A stretch of DNA of 38,550 nucleotides from an uncultured Eubacteriales bacterium (GTDB taxonomy: Bacteria; Bacillota; Clostridia; Christensenellales; Christensenellaceae). The notes beneath the pieces were generated by a model, which worked only from the letters and a program-made list of their open reading frames with translations, did no database searches and was not told the origin of the DNA. Below are positions 25,297-33,243 of the stretch, piece after piece. The position numbers and the translations under genes are program-made. Each line of letters opens with the position of its first letter. Positions within the stretch are counted from its first letter, which is position 1. The stretch lies in assembly GCA_900545085.1 (NCBI GenBank), contig UQXU01000009.1, positions 1-38,550 on the forward strand, read 5' to 3'.

Positions 25297-26055
25297 ATGA
25301 CGTATAAATCCGAATCAGAACTGAAAAAAATGAGAGAGGCTGCGGAAATCGCCGCGATAGCGATGCAGAAGGTGATCGAAGCGGTCAGGCCGGGTATAAC
25401 GACAAAAAGATTAGATAAAATAGCCTACGATTATATAATATCCAGAGGCGCACAGCCTAACTTTTTAAACTATAATGGTTTTCCCGGAACGATTTGTGCA
25501 TCAGTGAACGAGGAGATAGTACACGGCTTTCCTTCAGAGCGCAAGCTGCACGAGGGCGATATAATAAGCGTGGACATGGGCGCGGTTATTCACGGCTATC
25601 ATTCCGACATGGCGAGAACTATCCCCGTAGGCGAGATTGCGCCGGAGGTAGAGGAACTGATAAAAGTGACGAGGCAGTCTTTCTTCGAAGGAATTAAGAA
25701 CGCCGTGCCGGGCAATCATGTTGTGGATATCTCCCGCGGAATTGAGGAATACGTCCGCCCATATGGTTTTGGTATAGTGCGCGAGTTGGTCGGCCATGGC
25801 GTCGGTCAGTCGCTGCACGAGCCGCCGGATGTGCCTAATTACGTGACCAAGAGACGCGGCCCCAAGCTGCACGAAGGAATGACCTTGGCGGTCGAGCCGA
25901 TGATAACGCTGGGGAAGCCCACGGTAGTGGTCAGAAACGACGGATGGACATATTGCACGAAAGACGGCAAGCCTGCGGCGCATTACGAAAACACTATCGC
26001 AATAAACAGCCACGGCGAACCTGAGATATTGACGCTTTTGGAGGGTATGGAATGA
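25297..26055 (+). CDS. map: Methionine aminopeptidase, type I
   Basis: This metalloenzyme removes the initiator methionine from new proteins. In the 252 residues the five metal ligands can be placed: Asp93 and Asp104 (VDMGAVIHGYHSDMART), His167 (GHGVGQSLHE), Glu200 (AVEPM) and Glu231 (YENTI). No N-terminal SH3-binding extension is present, so it is the short type Ia. TAGGAAAGGG precedes the ATG. It overlaps the KOW-protein gene by four bases (ATGA). Confidence 0.98.
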   Translation: MTYKSESELKKMREAAEIAAIAMQKVIEAVRPGITTKRLDKIAYDYIISRGAQPNFLNYNGFPGTICASVNEEIVHGFPSERKLHEGDIISVDMGAVIHGYHSDMARTIPVGEIAPEVEELIKVTRQSFFEGIKNAVPGNHVVDISRGIEEYVRPYGFGIVRELVGHGVGQSLHEPPDVPNYVTKRRGPKLHEGMTLAVEPMITLGKPTVVVRNDGWTYCTKDGKPAAHYENTIAINSHGEPEILTLLEGME

Positions 26056-26345
26056 TAGAACCTAGACCGGGTATGTTCTGCGAATCAAGGCAGGGCAGAG
26101 ACAAGGGAAGGTATTTCATGATATGCAATATACTTGACGAACGCTACGTCGAGATAGTAGATGGCACAATGCGCAGAATTGAGCGACCAAAGCGCAAAAA
26201 GCTAAAGCACCTGCGGCTCACTCCGGAGATATCGCCCATAGGCGAGAAGTTCCTCTCGGGCGCGAAGGTATTCGACGCTGAGGTTAAAAGCGCGGTCAGC
26301 GGATATAAATTAAAAAAGGAGGGTGAACAACTTGTCGAAGAGTGA
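26052..26345 (+). CDS. KOW/L14e-like RNA-binding protein between map and infA
   Basis: A 97-residue small basic protein of a family found in Clostridia between map and infA. It begins with a KOW/SH3-like barrel: [51 protein letters not shown]. This resembles the fold of archaeal/eukaryal L14e and L24-type proteins. The remaining part is a helix ending in Glu-rich residues. It overlaps map by four bases, so it is cotranslated. A role in ribosome or RNA binding is inferred from the fold and position; its exact job is not established to my knowledge. Confidence 0.85.
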   Translation: MIEPRPGMFCESRQGRDKGRYFMICNILDERYVEIVDGTMRRIERPKRKKLKHLRLTPEISPIGEKFLSGAKVFDAEVKSAVSGYKLKKEGEQLVEE

Positions 26346-26556
26346 TGTAATAGAAGTAGAGGGTAAGGTTACAGATGCATTCCCGAACGCTTCTTTTGAG
26401 GTAGAACTGGAGAACGGACACAAGATTTTGGCGCATATTTCGGGTAAACTGCGTATGCACTATATTAGAATTCTGCCGGGAGATACTGTAAAAGTAGAGC
26501 TCTCTCCCTATGACCTGACGAGGGGCAGAATAACATGGAGAGGCAAAGGCAGATAA
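26332..26556 (+). CDS. infA: Translation initiation factor IF-1
   Basis: IF-1 occupies the 30S A site during initiation. The start is taken as TTG 26332, which yields [13 protein letters not shown] and 74 residues, close to the family's 72. The earlier in-frame GTG at 26323 lies within the AAAGGAGGGTG ribosome-binding site and is excluded. The OB-fold signature [46 protein letters not shown] is complete. The gene overlaps the KOW-protein gene end by 14 bases. Its stop shares a base with the NUDIX start (TAATG). Confidence 0.96.
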   Translation: MSKSDVIEVEGKVTDAFPNASFEVELENGHKILAHISGKLRMHYIRILPGDTVKVELSPYDLTRGRITWRGKGR

Positions 26557-27059
26557 TGAAACACTGTATGTTCTGCGGCGATGAGCTGAAAATGCGTTAT
26601 CTTGAATCGGAAGGCAAAGAAATACCATACTGCGAGACGTGCGGCGACTTTCGCTTTCCGATGTTTAATGTTGCTATAAGTACGGAGATATTCGCTCCGT
26701 CCAGAGATAAGATTCTCCTGACGAAGCAGCACGGCAAAGAGGAATATATACTCGTAGCCGGATTTGTCAACAGAGGCGAAACGGCAGAGAATGCGCTGGT
26801 GCGTGAGGTGAAAGAAGAGACAGGATTGGATGTAATAGATTTTGCATTCAACAAGACGGAGTATTTCGAACGCAGCAATACATTGATGGTCAATTTTGCA
26901 TGCTGTGTCAGCTCAGATGACATCTCGCATTTAAACGCAGATGAAATCGACAGTGCGGTTTGGTTTACGCCAAAAGAGGCTAAAGATAACATATTGCACG
27001 GAAGTCTCGCTGAAAAATTTCTGAATTTAGCGATAGACAAAAAGCTGATGCAAAAATAA
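26556..27059 (+). CDS. NUDIX hydrolase with an N-terminal zinc ribbon, NudC-like
   Basis: NUDIX enzymes cleave nucleoside diphosphates linked to another group, such as NADH or ADP-ribose. The 167-residue protein starts [12 protein letters not shown], with Cys4/Cys7 and Cys26/Cys29 forming a zinc ribbon. The complete NUDIX box runs from Gly69 to Leu91 (G-x5-E-x7-REVKEETGL). The SNTLMVNFAC stretch resembles the NudC family, but the SQPWPFP signature of true NADH pyrophosphatase is not seen, so the substrate is uncertain. The ATG at 26556 shares a base with the infA stop and follows GAGGCAAAGG; another in-frame ATG at 26535 would add seven residues inside infA. Its place between infA and rpmJ is unusual. 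Confidence 0.87.
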   Translation: MKHCMFCGDELKMRYLESEGKEIPYCETCGDFRFPMFNVAISTEIFAPSRDKILLTKQHGKEEYILVAGFVNRGETAENALVREVKEETGLDVIDFAFNKTEYFERSNTLMVNFACCVSSDDISHLNADEIDSAVWFTPKEAKDNILHGSLAEKFLNLAIDKKLMQK

Positions 27060-27071
27060 ATTCGCATAAAA

Positions 27072-27088
27072 TGTGAACAAATTGTAAA
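27072..27088. promoter_or_regulatory. OmpR-family type direct-repeat box before rpmJ
   Basis: TGTGAA-N5-TGTAAA, the same pattern as the boxes before the NlpC/P60 gene. It lies 27 bases upstream of the -35 hexamer of the rpmJ promoter, an activator-type position. Could be chance in an AT-rich spacer. Confidence 0.25.
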
Positions 27089-27114
27089 TTTTAAATAAAA
27101 TGCTCTGGCAGGCA

Positions 27115-27143
27115 TTGAACTATAACCAAAATAAGTATAAAAT
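27115..27143 (+). promoter_or_regulatory. Promoter of the rpmJ-rpsM (alpha) operon
   Basis: TTGAAC (27115-27120), 17 bases, TAAAAT (27138-27143). The -10 hexamer is identical to that of the S10 promoter. It lies after the NUDIX gene and would let rpmJ onward be expressed independently of the upstream cluster. Confidence 0.6.
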
Positions 27144-27202
27144 AAACAAGCACGCCTCAAATCCGGGGGCGGGCTATGCTCTTATCTAAGGAGGAAACTA
27201 TC

Positions 27203-27316
27203 ATGAAGGTAAGACCCAGTGTTAAGCCTATCTGCGAAAAGTGCAAGATAATCAAACGCCACGGCAAAGTTATGGTTATCTGTCAGAATCCTAAGCACAA
27301 GCAGAAGCAGGGCTGA
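27203..27316 (+). CDS. rpmJ: 50S ribosomal protein L36
   Basis: L36 is the smallest 50S protein. The 37 codons run from ATG 27203 to TGA 27314-27316. The sequence [21 protein letters not shown] is the standard start. Cys11, Cys14, Cys27 and His32 form the zinc site of the zinc-type protein. AAGGAGGAAAC precedes the ATG. Confidence 0.97.
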   Translation: MKVRPSVKPICEKCKIIKRHGKVMVICQNPKHKQKQG

Positions 27317-27593
27317 GCGACCCGGAATTATTTGCTCAGGGCTTACGCGCTTCTCTGGAAAGCAGAGTTGCGCTTATTGATATGTAAGCCTAAATCTTTC
27401 AATATGCCTTGCGCGGAAGTTTAATTGCAGCGGCTGAATGGGTATACTGCTTAATACGGCAGCGGATATGCTGACCGATGGCGTATGCGGCAGGGTACTA
27501 TACTCATATGCAAATGAGCGGACGCACATGGTCTATTATAAATAATAAAGAAACTACATTAAATATCACACTTTATTCGGAGGTATTCCATTA
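27317..27593 (+). promoter_or_regulatory. Structured spacer RNA between rpmJ and rpsM
   Basis: A 277-base gap without a gene. It opens with a long three-part hairpin: GGCTTAC (27340-27346) with GTAAGCC (27384-27390), GCGC/GCGC, and CTCTG/CAGAG closed by the loop GAAAG, with a symmetric TT/TT internal loop and a ten-base bulge on the 3' side. Further repeats include CTGC/GCAG near 27450-27465 and CTCAT/ATGAG around 27502-27517. No T tract follows the main hairpin. TTCGGAGG supplies the rpsM ribosome-binding site at the end. A regulatory RNA for the rpsM-rplQ genes is the simplest reading; I cannot assign it to a known class. Confidence 0.5.
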
Positions 27594-27962
27594 ATGGCAC
27601 GTATCGCTGGGGTAGATTTGCCCAGAGAAAAGCGCATTGAGATTGGCCTGACCTATATCTATGGTATCGGTCTGCCCTCTGCGCAGCGCATACTGAAGGA
27701 AACAGGCGTAGACGGAAATATCAGAGTCAAAGACATTTCTGAAGACGATCTGGCTAAGCTTCGTGAGTATGTAGACAAGAACTTTAAAGTAGAAGGCGAT
27801 CTTCGTCGTGAAGTAAGCCTTAATATAAAGCGTCTGGTTGAAATCGGATGCTATCGCGGCGTGAGACACAGAAAGAGTCTGCCTGTCCGCGGTCAGAGTA
27901 CAAAGACTAACGCTCGCACAAGAAAAGGTCCGAAGCGTACAGTCGCAGGTAAGAAAAAGTAA
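27594..27962 (+). CDS. rpsM: 30S ribosomal protein S13
   Basis: S13 lies in the 30S head and bridges to the 50S subunit. The 122 residues begin [25 protein letters not shown] and carry RRLVE-type helices ([38 protein letters not shown]) and a basic tail that reaches the P-site tRNA. A TCGGAGG site precedes the ATG. Confidence 0.99.
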   Translation: MARIAGVDLPREKRIEIGLTYIYGIGLPSAQRILKETGVDGNIRVKDISEDDLAKLREYVDKNFKVEGDLRREVSLNIKRLVEIGCYRGVRHRKSLPVRGQSTKTNARTRKGPKRTVAGKKK

Positions 27963-27975
27963 GGAGAGAACATAA

Positions 27976-28368
27976 ATGGCTAAAGGTAAGAGAGTTATCA
28001 GAAAGCGCAGAGAAAAGAAAAACATCGAGCGCGGCGCGGCTCATATTCGTTCCTCCTTTAATAACACTATCGTTACGATGTCCGACCTCGCGGGCAACGC
28101 GCTTTCACAGTCCAGCGCAGGCGCGCTCGGATTCCGCGGTTCTAAGAAGTCCACTCCCTTTGCGGCTCAGATGGCAGCAGAAACAGCAGCGAAGGCTGCT
28201 ATGGAGCATGGTCTTCGTACGGTAGAGGTTTATGTAAAGGGCCCTGGCTCCGGTCGTGAAGCAGCTATCAGAGCGCTTCAGACAGCCGGTCTCGAGGTTA
28301 CGCTCATCAAGGACGTTACGCCTATCCCGCACAACGGCTGCCGTCCGCCTAAGCGCAGAAGGGTCTAA
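27976..28368 (+). CDS. rpsK: 30S ribosomal protein S11
   Basis: S11 shapes the platform next to the Shine-Dalgarno helix. The 130 residues contain [30 protein letters not shown] and [42 protein letters not shown], the conserved C-terminal half. The gene begins 13 bases after rpsM with AAGGAGAG upstream. Confidence 0.99.
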   Translation: MAKGKRVIRKRREKKNIERGAAHIRSSFNNTIVTMSDLAGNALSQSSAGALGFRGSKKSTPFAAQMAAETAAKAAMEHGLRTVEVYVKGPGSGREAAIRALQTAGLEVTLIKDVTPIPHNGCRPPKRRRV

Positions 28369-28383
28369 GGAGGATTTTACACT

Positions 28384-29007
28384 ATGGCAAGATATACAGG
28401 TTCGGTTTGCCGTCTTTGCAGACGCGAAGGCGCAAAGCTGTTCTTAAAGGGCGATCGCTGCTATTCCGGCAAATGCTCTTACACAAGACGTCCGCAGGCA
28501 CCCGGTATGCACGGAGTATCCAGAAAGAAGCTTTCTGAATACGGCGTTCAGCTTCGTGAGAAGCAGAAGGTTAAGCGTGCTTACGGTATGCTGGAGGGTC
28601 AGTTCAGAGGTTATTTTGATACAGCAGTTAAGATGAAGGGCGTTACAGGTGAGAACCTGCTCCAGCTGCTCGAACGCCGTCTCGATAACGTAGTTTATCG
28701 CATGGGCATTGGCGAAAGCCGCGCTCAGGCACGTCAGTTCGTCATGCACGGTCACATTCTGGTAGACGGTCATAAAGTAGACATTCCCTCTTATAGAATG
28801 AATGTCGGTCAGGTCGTTTCCGTTAAGCCAACGAGCGCTTCGAAGGAGCGTTTCAAAGCTGTTGCAGAGCAGGGCGGACGTCCGGCTCCCAAGTGGTTGG
28901 AATTTGACGCTGAAAAGCTCACGGGCAAGGTTGTTGCTCTGCCTGAGAGAGAGGATATCGATCTTACAATCGAGGAGCACTACATCGTCGAGTTGTACTC
29001 CAAGTAA
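28384..29007 (+). CDS. rpsD: 30S ribosomal protein S4, zinc-containing type
   Basis: S4 starts 30S body assembly and in many bacteria represses its own operon by binding mRNA. The 207 residues have Cys9, Cys12, Cys26 and Cys31 in the N-terminal zinc module, then [10 protein letters not shown]. The S4 RNA-binding domain follows: [32 protein letters not shown]. In this cluster rpsD lies inside the alpha operon, downstream of a structured spacer, which makes S4 a candidate ligand for that RNA. Confidence 0.99.
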   Translation: MARYTGSVCRLCRREGAKLFLKGDRCYSGKCSYTRRPQAPGMHGVSRKKLSEYGVQLREKQKVKRAYGMLEGQFRGYFDTAVKMKGVTGENLLQLLERRLDNVVYRMGIGESRAQARQFVMHGHILVDGHKVDIPSYRMNVGQVVSVKPTSASKERFKAVAEQGGRPAPKWLEFDAEKLTGKVVALPEREDIDLTIEEHYIVELYSK

Positions 29008-29049
29008 TAATAAGTTGTCCACGCTAACGATAAGGAGGGGTTACCTTAG

Positions 29050-29994
29050 ATGCTAGAAATAGAAAAGCCGAAAATTGAATGCATAGAGCACAGTGACGAC
29101 TGGAGCTACGCGAAGCTGGTGATGGAACCGCTGGAGCGTGGCTTTGGTACGACGCTTGGCAACTCGCTCCGTCGCGTACTGCTCAGCTGTCTGCCCGGTG
29201 CGGCAGTCACAAAGGTGAGGATAGACGGGGTTTTGCACGAATTTTCGACGATATCCGGAGTTCGTGAAGACGTGACCAACATCATACTAAATCTGAAGAA
29301 GCTGAATGTTAAGCTTCATTCAGAAGGCCCGAAGACGCTTACACTGGTGGCGTACGGTCCATGTGAAGTTACAGCAAGTATGCTGTCTCAGGATGCTGAT
29401 GTTGAAATCGTGAACGGAGACCTCCATATTGCGACGTTGGACGACGAAGCGGCGCTTTGTATGGAAGTGACCGTGGACAGCGGCAAGGGCTATGTCCTCG
29501 CCGACAAGAACAAGACACCCGGAATGCCTATTGGCATTATCCCTGTGGATTCTCTCTTCACGCCTATTAAAAAAGCTAACTTTACAGTCAGCAATACGCG
29601 CGTAGGTCAGATCACGGACTATGACAAACTGACTCTTGAAGTTTGGACAAACGGCTTGATAAAAGCGGATGAAGCCGTATCTCTTGCGTCTCGTATACTG
29701 AGCGAATATCTCGCGCAGTTCATCGGTCTTACAGATCACGTAAGCGACGTAGAGATAATGGTTACGAAAGACGACGCTAAGAAAGAAAAGGTTCTTGAAA
29801 TAACTATAGAAGAGCTGGATCTCTCCGTGCGTTCTTACAACTGCCTCAAGCGCGCAGGAATCAACACAGTCGAAGAGTTGATTAAGAAGGACGAAGAAGA
29901 GATGATGAAAGTTCGAAATCTGGGCAGAAAGTCGCTCGAGGAGGTACAGCAAAAGCTCGCCGCCTTGGGACTTAGCCTCAGGCAAGACGACTAA
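29050..29994 (+). CDS. rpoA: RNA polymerase alpha subunit
   Basis: The alpha dimer is the scaffold of RNA polymerase, and its C-terminal domain contacts UP elements and activators. The 314 residues show the N-terminal assembly domain ([32 protein letters not shown]) and the C-terminal helix-hairpin-helix domain from about residue 245 ([25 protein letters not shown] and [18 protein letters not shown]). AAGGAGGGG lies before the ATG. Confidence 0.99.
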   Translation: MLEIEKPKIECIEHSDDWSYAKLVMEPLERGFGTTLGNSLRRVLLSCLPGAAVTKVRIDGVLHEFSTISGVREDVTNIILNLKKLNVKLHSEGPKTLTLVAYGPCEVTASMLSQDADVEIVNGDLHIATLDDEAALCMEVTVDSGKGYVLADKNKTPGMPIGIIPVDSLFTPIKKANFTVSNTRVGQITDYDKLTLEVWTNGLIKADEAVSLASRILSEYLAQFIGLTDHVSDVEIMVTKDDAKKEKVLEITIEELDLSVRSYNCLKRAGINTVEELIKKDEEEMMKVRNLGRKSLEEVQQKLAALGLSLRQDD

Positions 29995-30031
29995 TACTAA
30001 AATTTGACATATCCAGGAGGAAAGAGCGAAA

Positions 30032-30544
30032 ATGGCCAACATTAATAAGCTCTCAAGACCCTCCGCTCAGAGAAAGGCGCTGCTCAGAAATCAGGTTACT
30101 GCGCTTATCTGGGAGGGCAAGATAACAACTACGGCTCCGCGTGCTAAAGAAGTTCGCAAGATCGCCGAAAAATTAATAACAAAGGCTATACATCAGTATG
30201 ACAATACTGTTACTGTTACAAAGTCTGTTAAAGACGATGCAGGCAACGTGACAGAAAAAGAATTCGTGAACGATGCTCCCGAGAAGCTCGCTGTTCGCCG
30301 TCAGCTCATGGCATATCTGTATGATGTGCCGCAGGCTAAGCAGGAGAAGGAGAGCAAATACAACTATAACCAGCGTACAAAGGATAACGTGCATCCCGTA
30401 GTAGAGAAGCTGTTCCGCGAGATAGCTCCCAAGTACGATAAGCGCGCTAAAGAGCTGGGTCAGGGCGGCGGTTACACTCGCATAATCAAGCTCGGACAGA
30501 GACGCGGCGATGCGGCTGAGATGGTCGTACTCGAGCTGGTTTAA
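30032..30544 (+). CDS. rplQ: 50S ribosomal protein L17, extended form
   Basis: L17 sits near the tunnel exit. The ends match the family: [20 protein letters not shown] at the start and [26 protein letters not shown] at the end. The length of 170 residues exceeds the usual 115-130. By comparison with Bacillus L17, the extra residues form two inserts: about 24 residues after KLITKAI (around 54-77) and about 20 residues around [20 protein letters not shown]. Extended L17 proteins are known in Clostridia. It ends the ribosomal cluster and is followed by a terminator. Confidence 0.97.
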   Translation: MANINKLSRPSAQRKALLRNQVTALIWEGKITTTAPRAKEVRKIAEKLITKAIHQYDNTVTVTKSVKDDAGNVTEKEFVNDAPEKLAVRRQLMAYLYDVPQAKQEKESKYNYNQRTKDNVHPVVEKLFREIAPKYDKRAKELGQGGGYTRIIKLGQRRGDAAEMVVLELV

Positions 30545-30579
30545 GTGATGCTATCGGCACCTGAAAATAACTGAGAAGT

Positions 30580-30630
30580 AAGGCTAGTCTTGGCGCAGAT
30601 GAGCGGAAGGCTAGCCTTGTTTTGTATTAT
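30580..30630 (+). terminator. Terminator ending the ribosomal cluster
   Basis: AAGGCTAG (30580-30587) pairs with CTAGCCTT (30611-30618), extended inward by CTT/AAG, followed by TGTTTTG and T-rich sequence. The 3' arm is itself part of a perfect 12-base palindrome (30607-30618). Confidence 0.75.
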
Positions 30631-30695
30631 TTTAAAATTTTCAGACCGAATGAACAGGAGCGTCAACGGGCGCTTTTGCAAAGAAAGGAATTCAT

Positions 30696-32456
30696 ATGCC
30701 GGATATAGTCGTTTCTGAAAATGTAAAATACGCTTACCCGCTGGAAGACGGAATGACTCAGCTTGCGCTCGCCGGAGTGGATATATCAATCAAAGAGGGC
30801 AGCGTGACCGCAATATTAGGACACAACGGAAGCGGAAAGTCCACATTTGCACGTTTAATAAATGCGATAATCGAGCCTACGGACGGCGTGGTTATAGTAG
30901 ACGGTATGGATACCAGCAATGAAGAGCTTATACTGGAAATCAGAAAAACAGCCGGAATGGTGTTTCAAAACCCGGATAACCAGCTCGTAGCTACAGTAGT
31001 AGAAGAGGACGTCGCTTTTGGCCCTGAGAATCTCGGGCTTCCGCCAAGGCAAATACGAGAGAGAGTGGATGAGGCTCTCGAAGCTGTAAGCATGAGCGAA
31101 TTTAAACGCCGCGCGCCTCATATGCTCTCCGGAGGTCAGAAGCAGAGAATAGCCATAGCCGGCGTGCTGGCGATGAAGCCGCGTCTTATAGTATTTGATG
31201 AAGTGACGGCCATGCTCGATCCGCGAGGCAGAAAAGAAATAATGGGGATAATCCATAAGCTCAACAAAGAGCAGAAAATGACTGTTGTGATTATTACGCA
31301 TTATATGGAGGAGGCCGCCAAGGCAGATTATGTATATATGCTGCTGGATGGGAGAATTCTTGCACAGGGGACGCCGAAAGAGGTTCTGAGACAGAGAGAG
31401 CTCATAGCGCAAACAGGTCTCATTCCGCCGTTTCCTGCTAATATGAGTTTGGATTTAATTGCAGACGGCGTAAAGCTGCCTGACGTTACGATAGATATGG
31501 ACGAGCTGACAGAGGAGCTATTAGCGTTAGCTCCAGAAGACAGCAGATTTTCGTCTATAGCATATGCAGCTGCGAAAAGAGAAAAACCGCTTCATGACGT
31601 AAGTGTAGAAGTTCAGGGGCTTACCATGTGCTACGCAGAGGGAACGCCGTTTGAGCACAAAGCGGTGAACGACGTTTCGTTCAGCATTCAGCCCGGAGAA
31701 TTTGTAGGCATAATAGGTCATACGGGAAGCGGGAAATCCACGCTGCTTCAGCTTTTGTCAGGTCTGATAAAACCTTCGTCCGGCCGTATAGTCATAGCAG
31801 GTAAGGACATATTGGCGAAGGATTTTGACAGAAAATGGCTCAGAAGAAACGTGGGGGTTGTTTTTCAGTATCCGGAATATCAGCTTTTTGAAGAAACCGT
31901 GACGCGCGACGTATCCTACGGACCGCGTATGGTAGGCATAGACGAGAGCGAAATAGAAGACAGAGTAAAAACGGCGATAGAGATGGTAGGTCTGGATTAT
32001 GAATTGGTAAAGGACAAGTCTCCGTTTGATTTATCCGGCGGGCAGAAGCGAAAAGTGGCGATAGCGGGCGTGCTCGCTATGGAGCCGAAGGTCTTGATGC
32101 TGGACGAGCCTATAGCGGGGTTGGACCCTTTGGCTCGAGAGAGCTTTATGGAGCTTATTCGCAGCCTTAATGAATGCGGCACGACAATTATAATGATCTC
32201 TCATAATATGGACGGCTTGGCAGAATATGCGAGCAGAGTAATAGCCATGAAGGATTCAAAGCTATTAATGGACGGGACTCCGCGCGAGGTGTTTTCTAAA
32301 TATGAGGAGCTGCGAGAGTGCAACCTGGATCTTCCGGAGGCGGCGACGCTGGTCAGAAAGCTGCGCGAGGGAGGATGGAATCTCTCTCGTGATTTGATTC
32401 GCTATGACGAAGTGAGACGTGCGATAACGAGTGTGATTGGAGGCAGAGATGCTTAA
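30696..32456 (+). CDS. Fused ECF transporter ATPase (EcfA1-EcfA2 in one chain)
   Basis: A 586-residue protein with two complete ABC ATPase domains, for the energising unit of an energy-coupling-factor vitamin/metal importer. Domain one has Walker A GHNGSGKST (42-50), the EcfA Q-loop VFQNPDNQ, LSGGQ (144-148) and Walker B LIVFDE (164-169). Domain two has Walker A GHTGSGKST (341-349), VFQYPEYQLFEETV, LSGGQ (446-450) and Walker B VLMLDEP (466-472). In most Bacillota these are two adjacent genes, ecfA1 and ecfA2; here about 55 residues join them with no stop codon or internal start evident. The order and the next genes (ecfT, truA) match the standard locus. No substrate-binding S component is encoded here, as expected for a shared (group II) module. 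Confidence 0.9.
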   Translation: MPDIVVSENVKYAYPLEDGMTQLALAGVDISIKEGSVTAILGHNGSGKSTFARLINAIIEPTDGVVIVDGMDTSNEELILEIRKTAGMVFQNPDNQLVATVVEEDVAFGPENLGLPPRQIRERVDEALEAVSMSEFKRRAPHMLSGGQKQRIAIAGVLAMKPRLIVFDEVTAMLDPRGRKEIMGIIHKLNKEQKMTVVIITHYMEEAAKADYVYMLLDGRILAQGTPKEVLRQRELIAQTGLIPPFPANMSLDLIADGVKLPDVTIDMDELTEELLALAPEDSRFSSIAYAAAKREKPLHDVSVEVQGLTMCYAEGTPFEHKAVNDVSFSIQPGEFVGIIGHTGSGKSTLLQLLSGLIKPSSGRIVIAGKDILAKDFDRKWLRRNVGVVFQYPEYQLFEETVTRDVSYGPRMVGIDESEIEDRVKTAIEMVGLDYELVKDKSPFDLSGGQKRKVAIAGVLAMEPKVLMLDEPIAGLDPLARESFMELIRSLNECGTTIIMISHNMDGLAEYASRVIAMKDSKLLMDGTPREVFSKYEELRECNLDLPEAATLVRKLREGGWNLSRDLIRYDEVRRAITSVIGGRDA

Positions 32457-33243
32457 AAACATTACTCTGGGGCAATACTTCCCCGGCAGTTCTATTATAC
32501 ACAGGCTCGACCCGAGGTTCAAACTCGTTATAGCCATCGCGCTGATAGTTTTGGTGTTTGTCATACACACGTGGTGGGGGTATCTGGCTGTCGCGGCGTT
32601 TATAGTTGCGGCAATGCTTATGTCTCGTATATCACTGAAATTCTTGATAAAAGGCATAAAGCCGCTGCGATGGATACTGATAATGACGTTTATATTAAAT
32701 ATATTCTGCATATCAGGAGAGAAAATACTGCTCGACTGGTGGATATTTACGATTACCGAAGAGAGCCTGACAGGAGCGGTTAAGATAGCGCTGAGACTGA
32801 TACTTTTGCTCAGCGCGACGACAGTCATGACGCTGACGACTTCTCCTATGGAGCTGACTGACGGTATGGAGAGCATGATGCGGCCGCTGGCGAAAATTAA
32901 ATTTCCGGCTCATGAGATAGCTATGATGATGAGCATTGCGCTGAGGTTTATTCCGACTCTTATGGAGGAAACGGATAGAATAATGAAAGCGCAGACGGCG
33001 AGAGGCGCAGCCTTCGACACAGGCGGCATACTCGCCAGAGCAAAGGGAATGATTCCGATACTCGTTCCCTTGTTTGTCAGCTCTTTTAAGAGAGCGGATG
33101 AACTGGCGGTCGCGATGGAATCGCGCTGCTACAACGGCGGGAAAGGCAGAACACGCATGAAGCAGCTTCATATTCATGCGGCGGATTGGATAGCTGCGGG
33201 GGTTACGGCTGTGTTGGGCGCTGCAATAATAATTTACTTATGA
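32449..33243 (+). CDS. ecfT: ECF transporter transmembrane subunit EcfT
   Basis: EcfT couples the ATPases to interchangeable S components in the membrane. The 264 residues have an N-terminal cluster of hydrophobic segments and the two coupling-helix motifs TARGAAF and ESRCYNGGKGRTR, the Ala-Arg-Gly-type signatures of the family. The ATG at 32449 is five bases after GGAGG and overlaps the ATPase gene by eight bases. An in-frame TTG at 32437 lies upstream of that site and is not chosen. The end overlaps truA (ATGA). Confidence 0.94.
   Translation: MLKNITLGQYFPGSSIIHRLDPRFKLVIAIALIVLVFVIHTWWGYLAVAAFIVAAMLMSRISLKFLIKGIKPLRWILIMTFILNIFCISGEKILLDWWIFTITEESLTGAVKIALRLILLLSATTVMTLTTSPMELTDGMESMMRPLAKIKFPAHEIAMMMSIALRFIPTLMEETDRIMKAQTARGAAFDTGGILARAKGMIPILVPLFVSSFKRADELAVAMESRCYNGGKGRTRMKQLHIHAADWIAAGVTAVLGAAIIIYL

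Noticed and set aside
30640..30695. AGCG/CGCT hairpin with TTTT before the ECF ATPase gene as a second terminator
   Set aside because: Only four base pairs with an eight-base loop; too weak beside the clear terminator at 30580-30630.
33186..33239. Extra 18 residues at the N-terminus of TruA
   Set aside because: It lies inside ecfT and has a Cys/Gly-rich random look; MRILLQIEYDGT is the family start.
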